The notes below the pieces were generated by a model. The model saw only the letters and a program-made list of their open reading frames with translations, made no database searches and was not told the origin of the DNA. Below are positions 1 to 8,066 of a stretch of 32,786 nucleotides of DNA, piece by piece. The number at the start of each line of letters is the position of its first letter. Position 1 is the first letter of the stretch. The stretch covers positions 1 through 32,786 of the forward strand of contig NZ_BAABFL010000004.1 in the NCBI RefSeq assembly GCF_039540975.1, written 5' to 3'. A program made the position numbers and the translations under genes. Source of the DNA: Kistimonas scapharcae (lineage in GTDB: Bacteria > Pseudomonadota > Gammaproteobacteria > Pseudomonadales > Endozoicomonadaceae).

Positions 1-81
1 TATTTTGCCTGAAGAGCACAGGGGACGCTCTCTTCATTCAATTTAGCCTTACTTCTTCAGATCGTTAAGCGGGAGTTAAGG
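1..81 (-). mobile_element. Left end of an IS1380-type insertion sequence (partial copy)
   Basis: Bases 1-81 match the reverse complement of 30483-30563 without gaps, with four mismatches (positions 31, 40, 54 and 75). The match stops exactly after the terminal inverted repeat at 64-81, which fixes the end of the element. This is the transposase-upstream end, so the transposase of this copy would read leftwards, out of the window. The end lies 63 bp beyond the stop codon of tssG. No target duplication can be checked because the other end is outside the window. Confidence 0.88.
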
Positions 82-144
82 CTATATTAACACCGCCTAG
101 GTTACTCTAAGATATACCTTGATGTTACTCTTGTTGGCTGATAA

Positions 145-1116
145 TTATTTCCATGAGATACGCATATATTGCTTTTTGTTTTTGTAATACGTCGTATGGT
201 AAGCAAGTCGATAGATTTTTTTTCTTGCTGATAAAATCATGGCTGTGGACTCGGAGGCAGGTATTTCAATAAAGTAGCGTACAAAATGAAAGGGTAGTAT
301 AGAGCGAGTGATGTTAACGACTTTCTCTGTGAATCGTGGTGTGTAACGTAGTTGTTTTTGCCATTGAATATTATTTTTATAATGCAGGATAATACTCACT
401 GTTTCACCCAGTAGCCAGGCATGTCGACCGATGACGGTATTCCTTCCAAGTTTGAATTCGTTTGACCGACTAGAACTGCTGATTTTCCAACAGCGGTCGT
501 GGTCAATAGGCCAGCGCTTTCCTTTATCACGCTCGATAGAGACAGTCGATTTCAGGTAGTTGGAAAGGAGCTTTTCAGCACCGGCCAATGAATTGGTATT
601 CATGCACAGGCTGATCGCATAAGGATGATATTCCAGATTATCTATGTTATTAAAAACATTGCCAGAAAAGTTAAAGCCTGGTGTTTCTCCAAAGGAAGAG
701 TGTCGTATCTTGCTTTCTAGGTAGAGCGCTAAATAACGTGCAGCATCGGTATGGTATTGTGACCAAAGTAACCGGTTATTAAACACGTTGATGAAGTCTT
801 CCAGGCTATGGCTGCTATTTTCATAAATAACTTTTCTAACAAGATCCCTCAAGCTGTGGGGAAGTACACCGTATGTTCCCGTTAGCGCAGGTTTTGATAC
901 CGTCAATTTGTATGCATTATAGGCGCGTTTTAAGTCACCGATTTCGGCGCGGGTGTATTCGCCTGAAGAGAGCGGTGCCAGTGATAGCTTATCTTGGAAT
1001 ACGGGTGAGTCAGACAGTATTCGAAGAACCTGAATAAACTCAAAATCCATGGGCGAATTTCGAAGGCGAGATAACCAGACATTATTCAATAATGGTTTGC
1101 TGTTGGCTGAACTCAT
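145..1116 (-). CDS. tssG: Type VI secretion baseplate protein TssG (VasB/ImpH)
   Basis: TssG is a baseplate wedge subunit that assembles with TssE, TssF and TssK at the inner membrane and carries the sheath. The 323-residue product fits the family. It shows the typical central block, with LTGTYGVLPHSLRDLV near residue 80 followed by DFINVFNNRLL near residue 105, and the basic GKRWP region further on. It is the last gene of the leftward tss operon and starts 3 bp after the tssF stop, so the two are probably translationally coupled. The stop codon is followed after 63 bp by an insertion sequence end, so nothing further of the operon is visible on this side. The C-terminus is rich in Lys and Tyr and otherwise unremarkable. 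Confidence 0.93.
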   Translation of the reverse strand: MSSANSKPLLNNVWLSRLRNSPMDFEFIQVLRILSDSPVFQDKLSLAPLSSGEYTRAEIGDLKRAYNAYKLTVSKPALTGTYGVLPHSLRDLVRKVIYENSSHSLEDFINVFNNRLLWSQYHTDAARYLALYLESKIRHSSFGETPGFNFSGNVFNNIDNLEYHPYAISLCMNTNSLAGAEKLLSNYLKSTVSIERDKGKRWPIDHDRCWKISSSSRSNEFKLGRNTVIGRHAWLLGETVSIILHYKNNIQWQKQLRYTPRFTEKVVNITRSILPFHFVRYFIEIPASESTAMILSARKKIYRLAYHTTYYKNKKQYMRISWK

Positions 1117-1119
1117 GTC

Positions 1120-2901
1120 TTATGCATCCACGCGTCGCCCAAAATCCCAACGCCAGCCACGCTCATTGTGTAAGCCAGCGATAAAATGGCTATGATTGCC
1201 AAAAGGTCGCCAGTATGCCAACAACTGTTCAATAAAGCGCAGGAACAGTAAGGTTGGCAGGTTGTCAAAGGTTGGGGTTTTAAGCCTGATTTCAAAACGG
1301 CATCCTAAACTCACCATATGACGGTGGGTATTATGACTGACAGGGCAGACTTCCTGCTCACAGACAATGGATTTGATGGCATTGATAATCGCTGAATCCA
1401 AGCCACTGTCTTGACGAAAAAACAGTGCCATGATGTTGCTCAGGCGTTCTTCTATGTTATCGCCGCAAAATAGATTTCGTGGATTCAGTAATAGTGAACC
1501 CAGTAAAAGCCACCCAGGTCGACGGTCTTCCAGCCCACGCACAGACCAGCTGCGCACAAGCACTTGCGCTGTAGACCCGGGAAGGCAATCAAAGAGCGGT
1601 TTTATCGGTGTGTAGGGAGGCAGTTCATGGGTCGACATGTCATAGCACAGGCAGCGCGATGAAATGATGCGTCCGTGTTGCGACGCCCGGAAGGGGCGGG
1701 TATCCATGAATATCAGGGAATCGTCCGATGACCTCCGCAAAAAATTCCAATAGAGCTCGGAATACTGATCACCCCGGGCACAATCGGATATTGGCGTTAA
1801 AGCATGTATCTTGGACGGGTCGGTCACATCCTCAACCGACTGTACCTGATACACCCGGCTGTTAGGGTAGCGAGGGTTATTTTTCAATGGATACTGTACG
1901 TGCTCGTCGTTCATATTGATCGGTTCCATCAGCTGCTCATAAAGGTTAACGATCGGCAGGCATCGCAGCTTGATATGATCTTCTGTGACACGCTTGAGTA
2001 GTGGTTCAGGACAATCTTCAAAGAGTAACCAGATGACCAACTGGCTGGAGGCCAATCGCTCACTCACGCTGTGCAGTGGAAGCCGAAGGAATCGAAAGAA
2101 GTCCGGATAGGCAAAGAACTCACGGAGCAGTTGTAAGGCTGGAAATAGCCGTTCATCCCTGTTGAGTAGTCTGCGTTGATCTGAAAAGGCCGGCAGTAAG
2201 AGCTGTTTGCAGTCGACAACACTATAGGTTCCACCATCACCTATCAGTATTTGCGATGCTGGGCTTGCCATTAGATCAAAGAGCAGGTTGGATAATGGTG
2301 CCTGAGGATTAATATAGAAATCCAGTTGTTGCTGTTCGATGGCAGGAATGGCCAAGCCAGCCAGCTCTGTTGAGCACACGATCTGAAGACCGATACGTGC
2401 GCCTTCGGTCATCGTAGTGGGCAGCGGAAAGGGCCCGCGACTCAGGTTGGCAGAATCGACCTGCCATGGTGGAATGCTGACGTTAAATGGGGTTCTGAAA
2501 TCCTGTTGCCCTTCGTGTTCGGAATTAACAATGAATTGACTGTCTGCATCCAAATTGACATGGGTTCGGTTTTTCAGTTGCAGAAGCTCTATGATGGCAG
2601 CGGCTGGCAGGGGGGCTGTGACCTCTTGCGCCATGATATTTAATAATTGTTCAGCAATGGCGTCGTAATTGCTGTCCAGGCGCTGCTGAAGCCTTGCCAT
2701 GAGTAGTGCAATCCCTTCCAGCATTAACGTCATGTCAGGGTCTTTTGGGCGTCCTCCCAGTAATTGTAATTTTTTGGCAATGTCAGGATGACGTTGCTCG
2801 AATTGAGCAAGCTCGCGATGCAACGCGTTAACTTCCTGCTCAATGTAATTTCTGAGGTTATGGTCGTCTGACTGCGCTTGCCAGAAATTGTGGTTAGCCA
2901 T
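1120..2901 (-). CDS. tssF: Type VI secretion baseplate protein TssF (VasA/ImpG)
   Basis: TssF forms the T6SS baseplate wedge together with TssG. The 593-residue length is normal. Two family signatures are visible: the N-terminal block with LRELAQFE-like sequence running into DPDMTLMLEGIALLMARL (about residues 54-72), and the RLDSNYDAIAEQLLNIMAQE region after it. The C-terminal third has the usual SLGCRFEIRL strand and a GNHSHFIAG segment. The ATG overlaps the last base of the tssE stop codon (TAATG), which indicates translational coupling. It belongs to the same leftward transcript as tssE and tssG. Confidence 0.96.
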   Translation of the reverse strand: MANHNFWQAQSDDHNLRNYIEQEVNALHRELAQFEQRHPDIAKKLQLLGGRPKDPDMTLMLEGIALLMARLQQRLDSNYDAIAEQLLNIMAQEVTAPLPAAAIIELLQLKNRTHVNLDADSQFIVNSEHEGQQDFRTPFNVSIPPWQVDSANLSRGPFPLPTTMTEGARIGLQIVCSTELAGLAIPAIEQQQLDFYINPQAPLSNLLFDLMASPASQILIGDGGTYSVVDCKQLLLPAFSDQRRLLNRDERLFPALQLLREFFAYPDFFRFLRLPLHSVSERLASSQLVIWLLFEDCPEPLLKRVTEDHIKLRCLPIVNLYEQLMEPINMNDEHVQYPLKNNPRYPNSRVYQVQSVEDVTDPSKIHALTPISDCARGDQYSELYWNFLRRSSDDSLIFMDTRPFRASQHGRIISSRCLCYDMSTHELPPYTPIKPLFDCLPGSTAQVLVRSWSVRGLEDRRPGWLLLGSLLLNPRNLFCGDNIEERLSNIMALFFRQDSGLDSAIINAIKSIVCEQEVCPVSHNTHRHMVSLGCRFEIRLKTPTFDNLPTLLFLRFIEQLLAYWRPFGNHSHFIAGLHNERGWRWDFGRRVDA

Positions 2902-3245
2902 TAGCTGAGGACGTACCTGATGGGCGTTGCTTGTTGGTCAATCGTCATCCAGCCTTCAATCGAGATAGACAATGCTTTGTCAGGCTTCATGTCAACAGTG
3001 ATACTGACTTTCTCAATACGTGGTTCGAAGTACAGAATGGCGGCTTTGAGATCACTGCAGACACGGTCAATATCACAGATCGGCGTGAAGAGACTGGGCA
3101 TACCATAGCGAAACAAGGGCAGACATTCAGCCAGGCCTGGCGGTGTCAGAGGTACTCGACTGGATAGCAGATTGGATAAGGATGTCATAACACCAAACTG
3201 CGTTTGGTCACGATTGGTGCCTGCATCTGTAAATTGTTCAAACAC
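2901..3245 (-). CDS. tssE: Type VI secretion baseplate protein TssE (gp25-like)
   Basis: TssE is the homologue of phage T4 gp25. It links the baseplate wedge to the first ring of the sheath. The 114-residue product is at the short end for the family. It keeps the core helix-strand motif LKAAILYFEPRIEKVSI (about residues 68-84), where the E-P-R triplet is characteristic. The N-terminal R-x-P-L-T-P-P segment and the SISIEGWMT strand also fit. It lies 9 bp downstream of tssC2 and its stop overlaps the tssF start. Its lack of an N-terminal extension is a small peculiarity and not a sign of damage. Confidence 0.9.
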   Translation of the reverse strand: MFEQFTDAGTNRDQTQFGVMTSLSNLLSSRVPLTPPGLAECLPLFRYGMPSLFTPICDIDRVCSDLKAAILYFEPRIEKVSITVDMKPDKALSISIEGWMTIDQQATPIRYVLS

Positions 3246-3254
3246 GTTTAACTC

Positions 3255-4502
3255 CTACCTGCCGCCCTTTTTATGTATCACCTTCAAAGCTAATGGTTCT
3301 GCTATCATGCCGGGCGGAAGGTTCGGCGATAGATCCAGGCTGACCGTCATGTGTGAATCATCGACGGGAGAGTAGGCCACGCGAACCTTGGCTTTATTGA
3401 ATGGGAATTTGGCAAATGACTCATGGGTCATGGTTTTAGAGGTGAGGCAGTATTTCTGTATCCACTTGTCCAATATCTGGCGACAGTCTTCAGCTAAGAG
3501 AACCTGACCAATATTTTCACGCAAAATAACCTTCAGGTAATGCGCAGCTCTGCATGCAATCAGGAGCCAAGGCAGCGGCTCTTCCGATTTTTTCGCTGGC
3601 TGCCCGGGTTTGTCATGGTCTGGGAAGCGGTGAAGCAGGGTCTGTGTGAAGAGTCCGGGTAGGCCTTCGAGCCAGGTTGAGGATAGCAGCATGATACCCA
3701 GCCTGGAATAAAGCTGGTCAAGTGATTCGGAGAACTGCAGTGTTGCCTGCACTGTGGCGCCTTCGGGAACAGGGAGAATGGCGCCGCCTTCTTCTTCTGC
3801 GCCCCAGCACTGCAAGCCTGAGAACCAGCTGTATAGGTCAAACTCCTTGATGACACAGGCAGCCAGGCAAATGGCGCCAGATATTTTATAATGTTGCGAT
3901 GGGGAATCGTTTTCGATCAAGTAGGCGCCAGGCCAAACAAGCCCCAAATAAAGGCTATGGGGTTGTTTTCGCAGTGCCCGGTAATCTGCCAGTGGAAGGC
4001 TGTTATAAATGCGAAGTATACGTTCTTCCAGAAAGGCTATTCGATCGGTTTCCGGGGCAAGCCACTGTTCATCCATCGGGAAAATGACAGGGCAGAGTGC
4101 ATCTTGCCCAATGTGTGCCATAGCGGATAACAGGTATAGGTGTGTTTTTGTCCGTATACCCAGTAGGTTGATTGGAAAATCGATAACCAGCAACCCAAAG
4201 GGGGTACCCCCCTGGGTATCAAACTCTCGGTGGTACACCAGGTTATAAATAACGGTATATTGTAAGGCCGCTGACTGCTTAATATCCTCTACCAGTTCCT
4301 GCATGGTCAGGTCCAGCAACCGGATAAAACAGTTTCGTCCAGAACTGATGATCGACGTGAGGTAATAGAGGTTGCACCACGCGTTATGAAGCTCTGTGAA
4401 CGCTGTATCTTGGCAAACACGCATGATTTGCTTATCGATTACCTGACCGCTTGCCAGGACCAGATGATGTATTTGTGCTCTCAAATAGTGGATGTTTTTC
4501 AT
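3255..4502 (-). CDS. Second TssC-like sheath protein (TssC2/ImpD-type)
   Basis: This is a diverged paralogue of the large sheath subunit (EvpB/VipB family) encoded directly after tssC. Recognisable TssC landmarks are YNLVYHREFDTQGGTPFGLLVIDF (here with H-E-x-D in place of HHEYGTAGGEPYG), the HYLKVILRENIG helix and a degenerate C-terminus. I placed the start at the ATG at 4502, 11 bp past the tssC stop, giving 415 residues. The longer open frame would overlap tssC by about 90 bp and its extra residues look like antisense of the TssC C-terminus. The same order, tssB-tssC-second tssC-tssE, is known from the Rhizobium imp locus (impB, impC, impD). Its role is not settled; a specialised or capping sheath component is an inference. 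Confidence 0.85.
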   Translation of the reverse strand: MKNIHYLRAQIHHLVLASGQVIDKQIMRVCQDTAFTELHNAWCNLYYLTSIISSGRNCFIRLLDLTMQELVEDIKQSAALQYTVIYNLVYHREFDTQGGTPFGLLVIDFPINLLGIRTKTHLYLLSAMAHIGQDALCPVIFPMDEQWLAPETDRIAFLEERILRIYNSLPLADYRALRKQPHSLYLGLVWPGAYLIENDSPSQHYKISGAICLAACVIKEFDLYSWFSGLQCWGAEEEGGAILPVPEGATVQATLQFSESLDQLYSRLGIMLLSSTWLEGLPGLFTQTLLHRFPDHDKPGQPAKKSEEPLPWLLIACRAAHYLKVILRENIGQVLLAEDCRQILDKWIQKYCLTSKTMTHESFAKFPFNKAKVRVAYSPVDDSHMTVSLDLSPNLPPGMIAEPLALKVIHKKGGR

Positions 4503-4513
4503 GATGGCGGTGA

Positions 4514-6031
4514 TTAACTTGGAATGCTGGCGACAAGCCTGAGTGAGGCCGTCAGCTCTTCCAATTGCAGCCAGGGACGGAGATAGGCAACAGCTGAGTA
4601 GCAACCCGGACGACCACGCTGCTCGACAACCCTGACGGAGGATTCCTTTAAGGGGAATTTTGCGCGTGCATCATTACTCACGGCTGCCGCATTGGTATAT
4701 TTTCCAAGCCAGGTACTGAGTTCCTGCTGCAGTTCAGCGCCTTCAATATTAGAGCCAATACGATCTCGTCCGATGACTTTAAGATAATGTGCGATCCGCC
4801 CTGCTGCCATCATGTAAGGCAGTCGGGCAGATATGGCTGCGTTGGCTGTTGCATCCGGGTTTTCATAGACTTTCGGTTTCTGAGTCGTCTGTGCGCCTAT
4901 GAAGGTTGCATGACAGGTGGTTTTGTAATGAATCAATGGCAGAAAACCCAGGTCGCTGAGTTCTTTTTCACGCTCATCCGTGATGTTTACCTCCGTGGGA
5001 CACTGCTGAATAAGGTCGCCAGTCGGGGCTTTGTAGACGTAGTTGGGAAGGTTTTCGACCTTGCCACCATTCTCCATACCGCGTATTGCAGTGCACCAGC
5101 CAAAACGGGAGAACGACTCAGAGATTTTGAGGCCGAGTGCGAAGCAGGCGTTGCACCAGACGAAATCTGTGTTGGGCTCGAAAATGGGTGTTCCGTTCTC
5201 GTCAACCTCAAACTCTTCGAAATCAAATGCTTCAACGGGGTTTGCATCCTTCCCGTAAGGTTCACGAGCCATGACCCTTGGCAGCGTGAGTACAAGATAG
5301 CGGGCGTCTTCCGTGGATCTGAAATTATTCCATTGGTTGTAGGTGGGTGAATTGAAACCCGGGGCAACCGGTCGACCTTCGGCAAACGCGGGAAAATCGG
5401 GGATCCCGAACATGGCTGGTGAGGCTGCTGCAATGACAGGCATGTGGCTTGCGGCTCCAACCTCGGTGAGAGCCCGCATCAGTGCGACATCCTGCCCTTT
5501 GTATCCGAAGGTAAAATCCGTCAGCAGAACGCCGTAGGGTTCGCCTCCGGCAGTGCCGTATTCATGGTGGTAAATCGTATTGAACAGGGGGCTTCTATCA
5601 ATGGTGGGTGATTCCTGAAACTGCTTAAAACAATCGTTTTTGTTGATGTTAAAGACCTTAATCTTTAAATCGGAGCCTAACTCGGAATTTTTAACGAGAG
5701 ACTGCAAACCACGCCAACGACCCTCCACGTCATGTAGCTCGGGGGCTTTCATGACTGTGCGCATTTGCTGGCTGATGCTTTTGTCGATGTGGGCAACGGC
5801 AGTATTGATCGTTTTCAACAGACTTTCTGTCCATTGTATTTGTCCATCGGCGTATTGCTTGCACATTCGAACCAGTAAGCCTTTCAATTCTTCGACTGAA
5901 CATTGTCCGCGAGCCATGACCAGCTGTTTCAGTACACTATCCTCACTGGCTTCCAGTATTTCGTCCAGCAGTGAAGCTTCTCGCCTTGCTTCTGCTTCTT
6001 CAGAGGCTGATTCGGTGGATTCGTCTATCAC
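4514..6031 (-). CDS. tssC: Type VI secretion contractile sheath large subunit TssC (VipB)
   Basis: TssC pairs with TssB to build the contractile sheath around the Hcp tube. The 505-residue product is full length. The N-terminal acidic helix (ASLLDEILEASE, about residues 19-30) corresponds to the VipB segment recognised by ClpV. Central motifs include PLFNTIYHHEYGTAGGEPYG and the GAASHMPVIAAASP loop. The C-terminus has RIAHYLKVIGRDRIG and ends with a normal LRPWLQLEELTASLRLV strand. The start is a GTG at 6031; an in-frame stop lies 15 bp upstream, so no longer form is possible. tssB lies 62 bp upstream. Confidence 0.97.
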   Translation of the reverse strand: MIDESTESASEEAEARREASLLDEILEASEDSVLKQLVMARGQCSVEELKGLLVRMCKQYADGQIQWTESLLKTINTAVAHIDKSISQQMRTVMKAPELHDVEGRWRGLQSLVKNSELGSDLKIKVFNINKNDCFKQFQESPTIDRSPLFNTIYHHEYGTAGGEPYGVLLTDFTFGYKGQDVALMRALTEVGAASHMPVIAAASPAMFGIPDFPAFAEGRPVAPGFNSPTYNQWNNFRSTEDARYLVLTLPRVMAREPYGKDANPVEAFDFEEFEVDENGTPIFEPNTDFVWCNACFALGLKISESFSRFGWCTAIRGMENGGKVENLPNYVYKAPTGDLIQQCPTEVNITDEREKELSDLGFLPLIHYKTTCHATFIGAQTTQKPKVYENPDATANAAISARLPYMMAAGRIAHYLKVIGRDRIGSNIEGAELQQELSTWLGKYTNAAAVSNDARAKFPLKESSVRVVEQRGRPGCYSAVAYLRPWLQLEELTASLRLVASIPS

Positions 6032-6093
6032 TGTGTATTGATCTCAACGTTATACGGGAAACTTTTCATACTGCCGCGCGCCCAAGCGGGGCG

Positions 6094-6597
6094 TTAAGGC
6101 TCAATGCCTAACTCAGCACTGAGTTTTGCCATCAAATCACTGTTCTTCAGTACATCCTTAAGCCCCCGCTCAAGATCCCGTGAACGATCAGCCTTGCTGA
6201 GTAAGACTAACAGTTGATTGCGTGCGTCTATCATTTCCTTGATATCGGGAATCTGCTTTGCCAGTTCGTCAGGTTCAAAATCTTTCATTTTCCTAAATGA
6301 GAGGTCACAGGACAGTGTTTCATTTTCAGGGTCATTGGATAATGTGTTTTCAACCGTGATTGATATTTGTGGCTTCAGGCGTGCCATGACGGTGTCAAAA
6401 TTGTCCTGATCAATCTGGATGAATTGCCGTTCATGAAGGGGGATTTGCTGATCTTCAGGAAGCATGCCCGAAAAGTTACCCATCACACCGATGATAAAAG
6501 GCAGCTCCCGTGCTTCTATAGAGCCATAGGTTTCCACATCATAAGTGATGGATACCCTGTTCTTACGTATACGCTTATGCTGTGAGTCAAGGGGCAT
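6094..6597 (-). CDS. tssB: Type VI secretion contractile sheath small subunit TssB (VipA)
   Basis: TssB is the small sheath subunit that interlocks with TssC. The 167-residue length is typical. The family signature is present: RVSITYDVETYG near residues 14-25, then ELPFIIGVMGNFSG (about 31-44), RQFIQIDQDNFD and the C-terminal block with RNQLLVLLSKADRSRDLE. It starts at the ATG at 6597. The 280 bp upstream, separating it from tssA, could hold a promoter, so the sheath genes may be expressed apart from tssA. Confidence 0.97.
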   Translation of the reverse strand: MPLDSQHKRIRKNRVSITYDVETYGSIEARELPFIIGVMGNFSGMLPEDQQIPLHERQFIQIDQDNFDTVMARLKPQISITVENTLSNDPENETLSCDLSFRKMKDFEPDELAKQIPDIKEMIDARNQLLVLLSKADRSRDLERGLKDVLKNSDLMAKLSAELGIEP

Positions 6598-6877
6598 TGA
6601 GATCTGACCTCAAACGGTAAACATTACTTGCTGGATATGCTTTTAAGTAAGAAGAGCAAGAGCATTGCTTGAAACCTGAAGAACTATAGTCGGTGATCGT
6701 GTATTTAACAGGGTATATAAATATATATTGTATGAGCTGGGTATAATTATTGCCGGGCTGGTTCTAGCGTAAAGATGGAACTTCACTTTTACTGACATTT
6801 AATAGGTGGACGGCTTGCAGTGCTAAGTGTCTCAGGGTGCCGCCGTCCGGGGAAAGGATAATTTTATCACAATAACG
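6598..6877. other. tssA-tssB intergenic region
   Basis: No credible ORF is visible. The middle (about 6710-6750) is very AT-rich, with tatataaatatatatt, and is a plausible place for a leftward promoter of tssB, though I could not fix clean -35 and -10 boxes. The part next to tssA holds a hairpin, listed separately. Confidence 0.5.
6808..6848 (-). terminator. Hairpin downstream of tssA
   Basis: GGACGGC at 6808-6814 pairs with GCCGTCC at 6842-6848 across a 27-base loop, 30 bp past the tssA stop. There is no run of T after it on the minus strand, so it may only attenuate or stabilise the transcript. Confidence 0.3.
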
Positions 6878-8005
6878 TTAGTCTTCATGGAGGCTGTCTT
6901 CAGCCTCTTCCTCGTCATCATCCACCTCATCGTCGTCATCCTTAATGAGTCTGTCAGTTTCGGTGATCTCACTGAGTCCAAGTTGCGAACATAATCGCTC
7001 CAATGTCTCCTGGTCATCCTCAAGCTCAGTATTTAATAACTCTGGCAGTGTGTAATCAGACCAGCGAAGTGCTTTTTCAAGTAGATAAGGTAAAGGACTT
7101 AATGGTTCACAGGTAATAAAATAGCGATAAGCGAGCGTGAGATTTTTGATAGCATCTTTGCGACTGGCGAGCATTAAATGACTATCAGCACCGACACCCC
7201 TGGTCGGGGCGGGGTTTGTATTGGCTACTATTTCTTTTGGGTTTGGCGTGCAGTTATCAATACTCGATTCCTGAGGTGCTTGTCCGATATAGTCATTAAT
7301 GATTGCAATGCTTCGGTTTATCCATTTTTGTAATGTCGATGTTTCAATATTGACAGGCTCCGTACTTTTTTGGGCAATTTGTTGTAACAGTATTGTTGAT
7401 TCAGTCAAGTGTTGTCGTATTCGTGAGGCTTCATCGGTGTTTTGAGGGGATAGGTTGCGTTTTAATGCTGTCTTTTCTTCAACGGTTAATGCTTCAATAT
7501 GGTGTTGGTTTTTTTGCGCTAGCAAAGGCAATAAGTTAAGGGTTTCACCCAGTAAAGGTGTACCACCGAAATCGCCTATTATTGTATTGAGCTTAGTCAT
7601 ACCGTTTTGGAAATTATCTTCTGTGTCGTTATTCGGGTACGGTGTTTGTTTATCCAGCCAGGTTGCGGCGAGTTTCAGTGTATTATTCAGGTTTTCCCAT
7701 GGGGAGGAAGAGAATTGACAGCAATAGATTAACCAGCCAAGCCATTCAGGATTCCAGTCATCATCCAGTATGCGGCTGATAAGCCATTCAGATAAGCTGC
7801 CCCAGCTGTCTTGGTTAGCCTGCTCCAGGCTGTCAAGCATTTCATCATCGGGTTCATTTCTCCAGTTTTTTAACGCACTTTGAGCGTTGAGTAAAAGTTC
7901 ATTGAATATTATATAGTCTTCGTCGTTTATGGGTCTTATTGATAAAACGTCATGGTCAGTTAAAGAAGAAAGCAGTGATGCCAGCTGTGACTTCATGATC
8001 AGCAT
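6878..8005 (-). CDS. tssA: Type VI secretion protein TssA-like (ImpA N-terminal domain)
   Basis: TssA proteins prime and guide sheath polymerisation at the baseplate or distal end. The 375-residue product has the ImpA-type N-terminal domain, with WEWLGWLIYCCQF-like helices around residues 90-105 and the TPLLGETLNLLPLLA segment near 150. A C-terminal helical stretch contains RYFITCEPLSPLPYLLEKALRW (about 291-312), which matches the usual YF-x-x-x-EPxSP signature. The last 25 or so residues are almost entirely Asp and Glu, an unusual tail. Two starts are possible, ATG at 8005 or ATG at 7996; an AGG lies upstream of both. It is the first gene of the leftward operon and faces vgrG across a short divergent gap. 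Confidence 0.85.
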   Translation of the reverse strand: MLIMKSQLASLLSSLTDHDVLSIRPINDEDYIIFNELLLNAQSALKNWRNEPDDEMLDSLEQANQDSWGSLSEWLISRILDDDWNPEWLGWLIYCCQFSSSPWENLNNTLKLAATWLDKQTPYPNNDTEDNFQNGMTKLNTIIGDFGGTPLLGETLNLLPLLAQKNQHHIEALTVEEKTALKRNLSPQNTDEASRIRQHLTESTILLQQIAQKSTEPVNIETSTLQKWINRSIAIINDYIGQAPQESSIDNCTPNPKEIVANTNPAPTRGVGADSHLMLASRKDAIKNLTLAYRYFITCEPLSPLPYLLEKALRWSDYTLPELLNTELEDDQETLERLCSQLGLSEITETDRLIKDDDDEVDDDEEEAEDSLHED

Positions 8006-8066
8006 TACCTGTTGAGTTTTGAGACTATGCTATAGTAGTCGGACAATATCTTATGCAGTAACGAAT
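8006..8066. promoter_or_regulatory. Divergent promoter region tssA / vgrG
   Basis: These 61 bp separate the first gene of the leftward tss operon from vgrG, so promoters for both halves of the T6SS must lie here or overlap the genes. TATGCTATAGTA at 8028-8039 resembles a -10 element on either strand. On the minus strand, TTACTG and TACTAT are separated by 18 bases. No convincing sigma-54 (-24/-12) site is seen. Confidence 0.4.

Noticed and set aside
4503..4604. Upstream extension of tssC2 overlapping tssC
   Set aside because: It would overlap the end of tssC in another frame; the ATG at 4502 gives a natural 11-bp gap and family-like N-terminus.
4787..5350. Rightward ORF of 187 codons opposite tssC
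   Set aside because: Antisense to the most conserved sheath gene and without any protein-like features.
7120..7260. Possible CRISPR or tandem repeats in the T6SS intergenic and tail regions
   Set aside because: No regularly spaced direct repeats were found anywhere in the window; the acidic codon run in tssA is coding, not an array.
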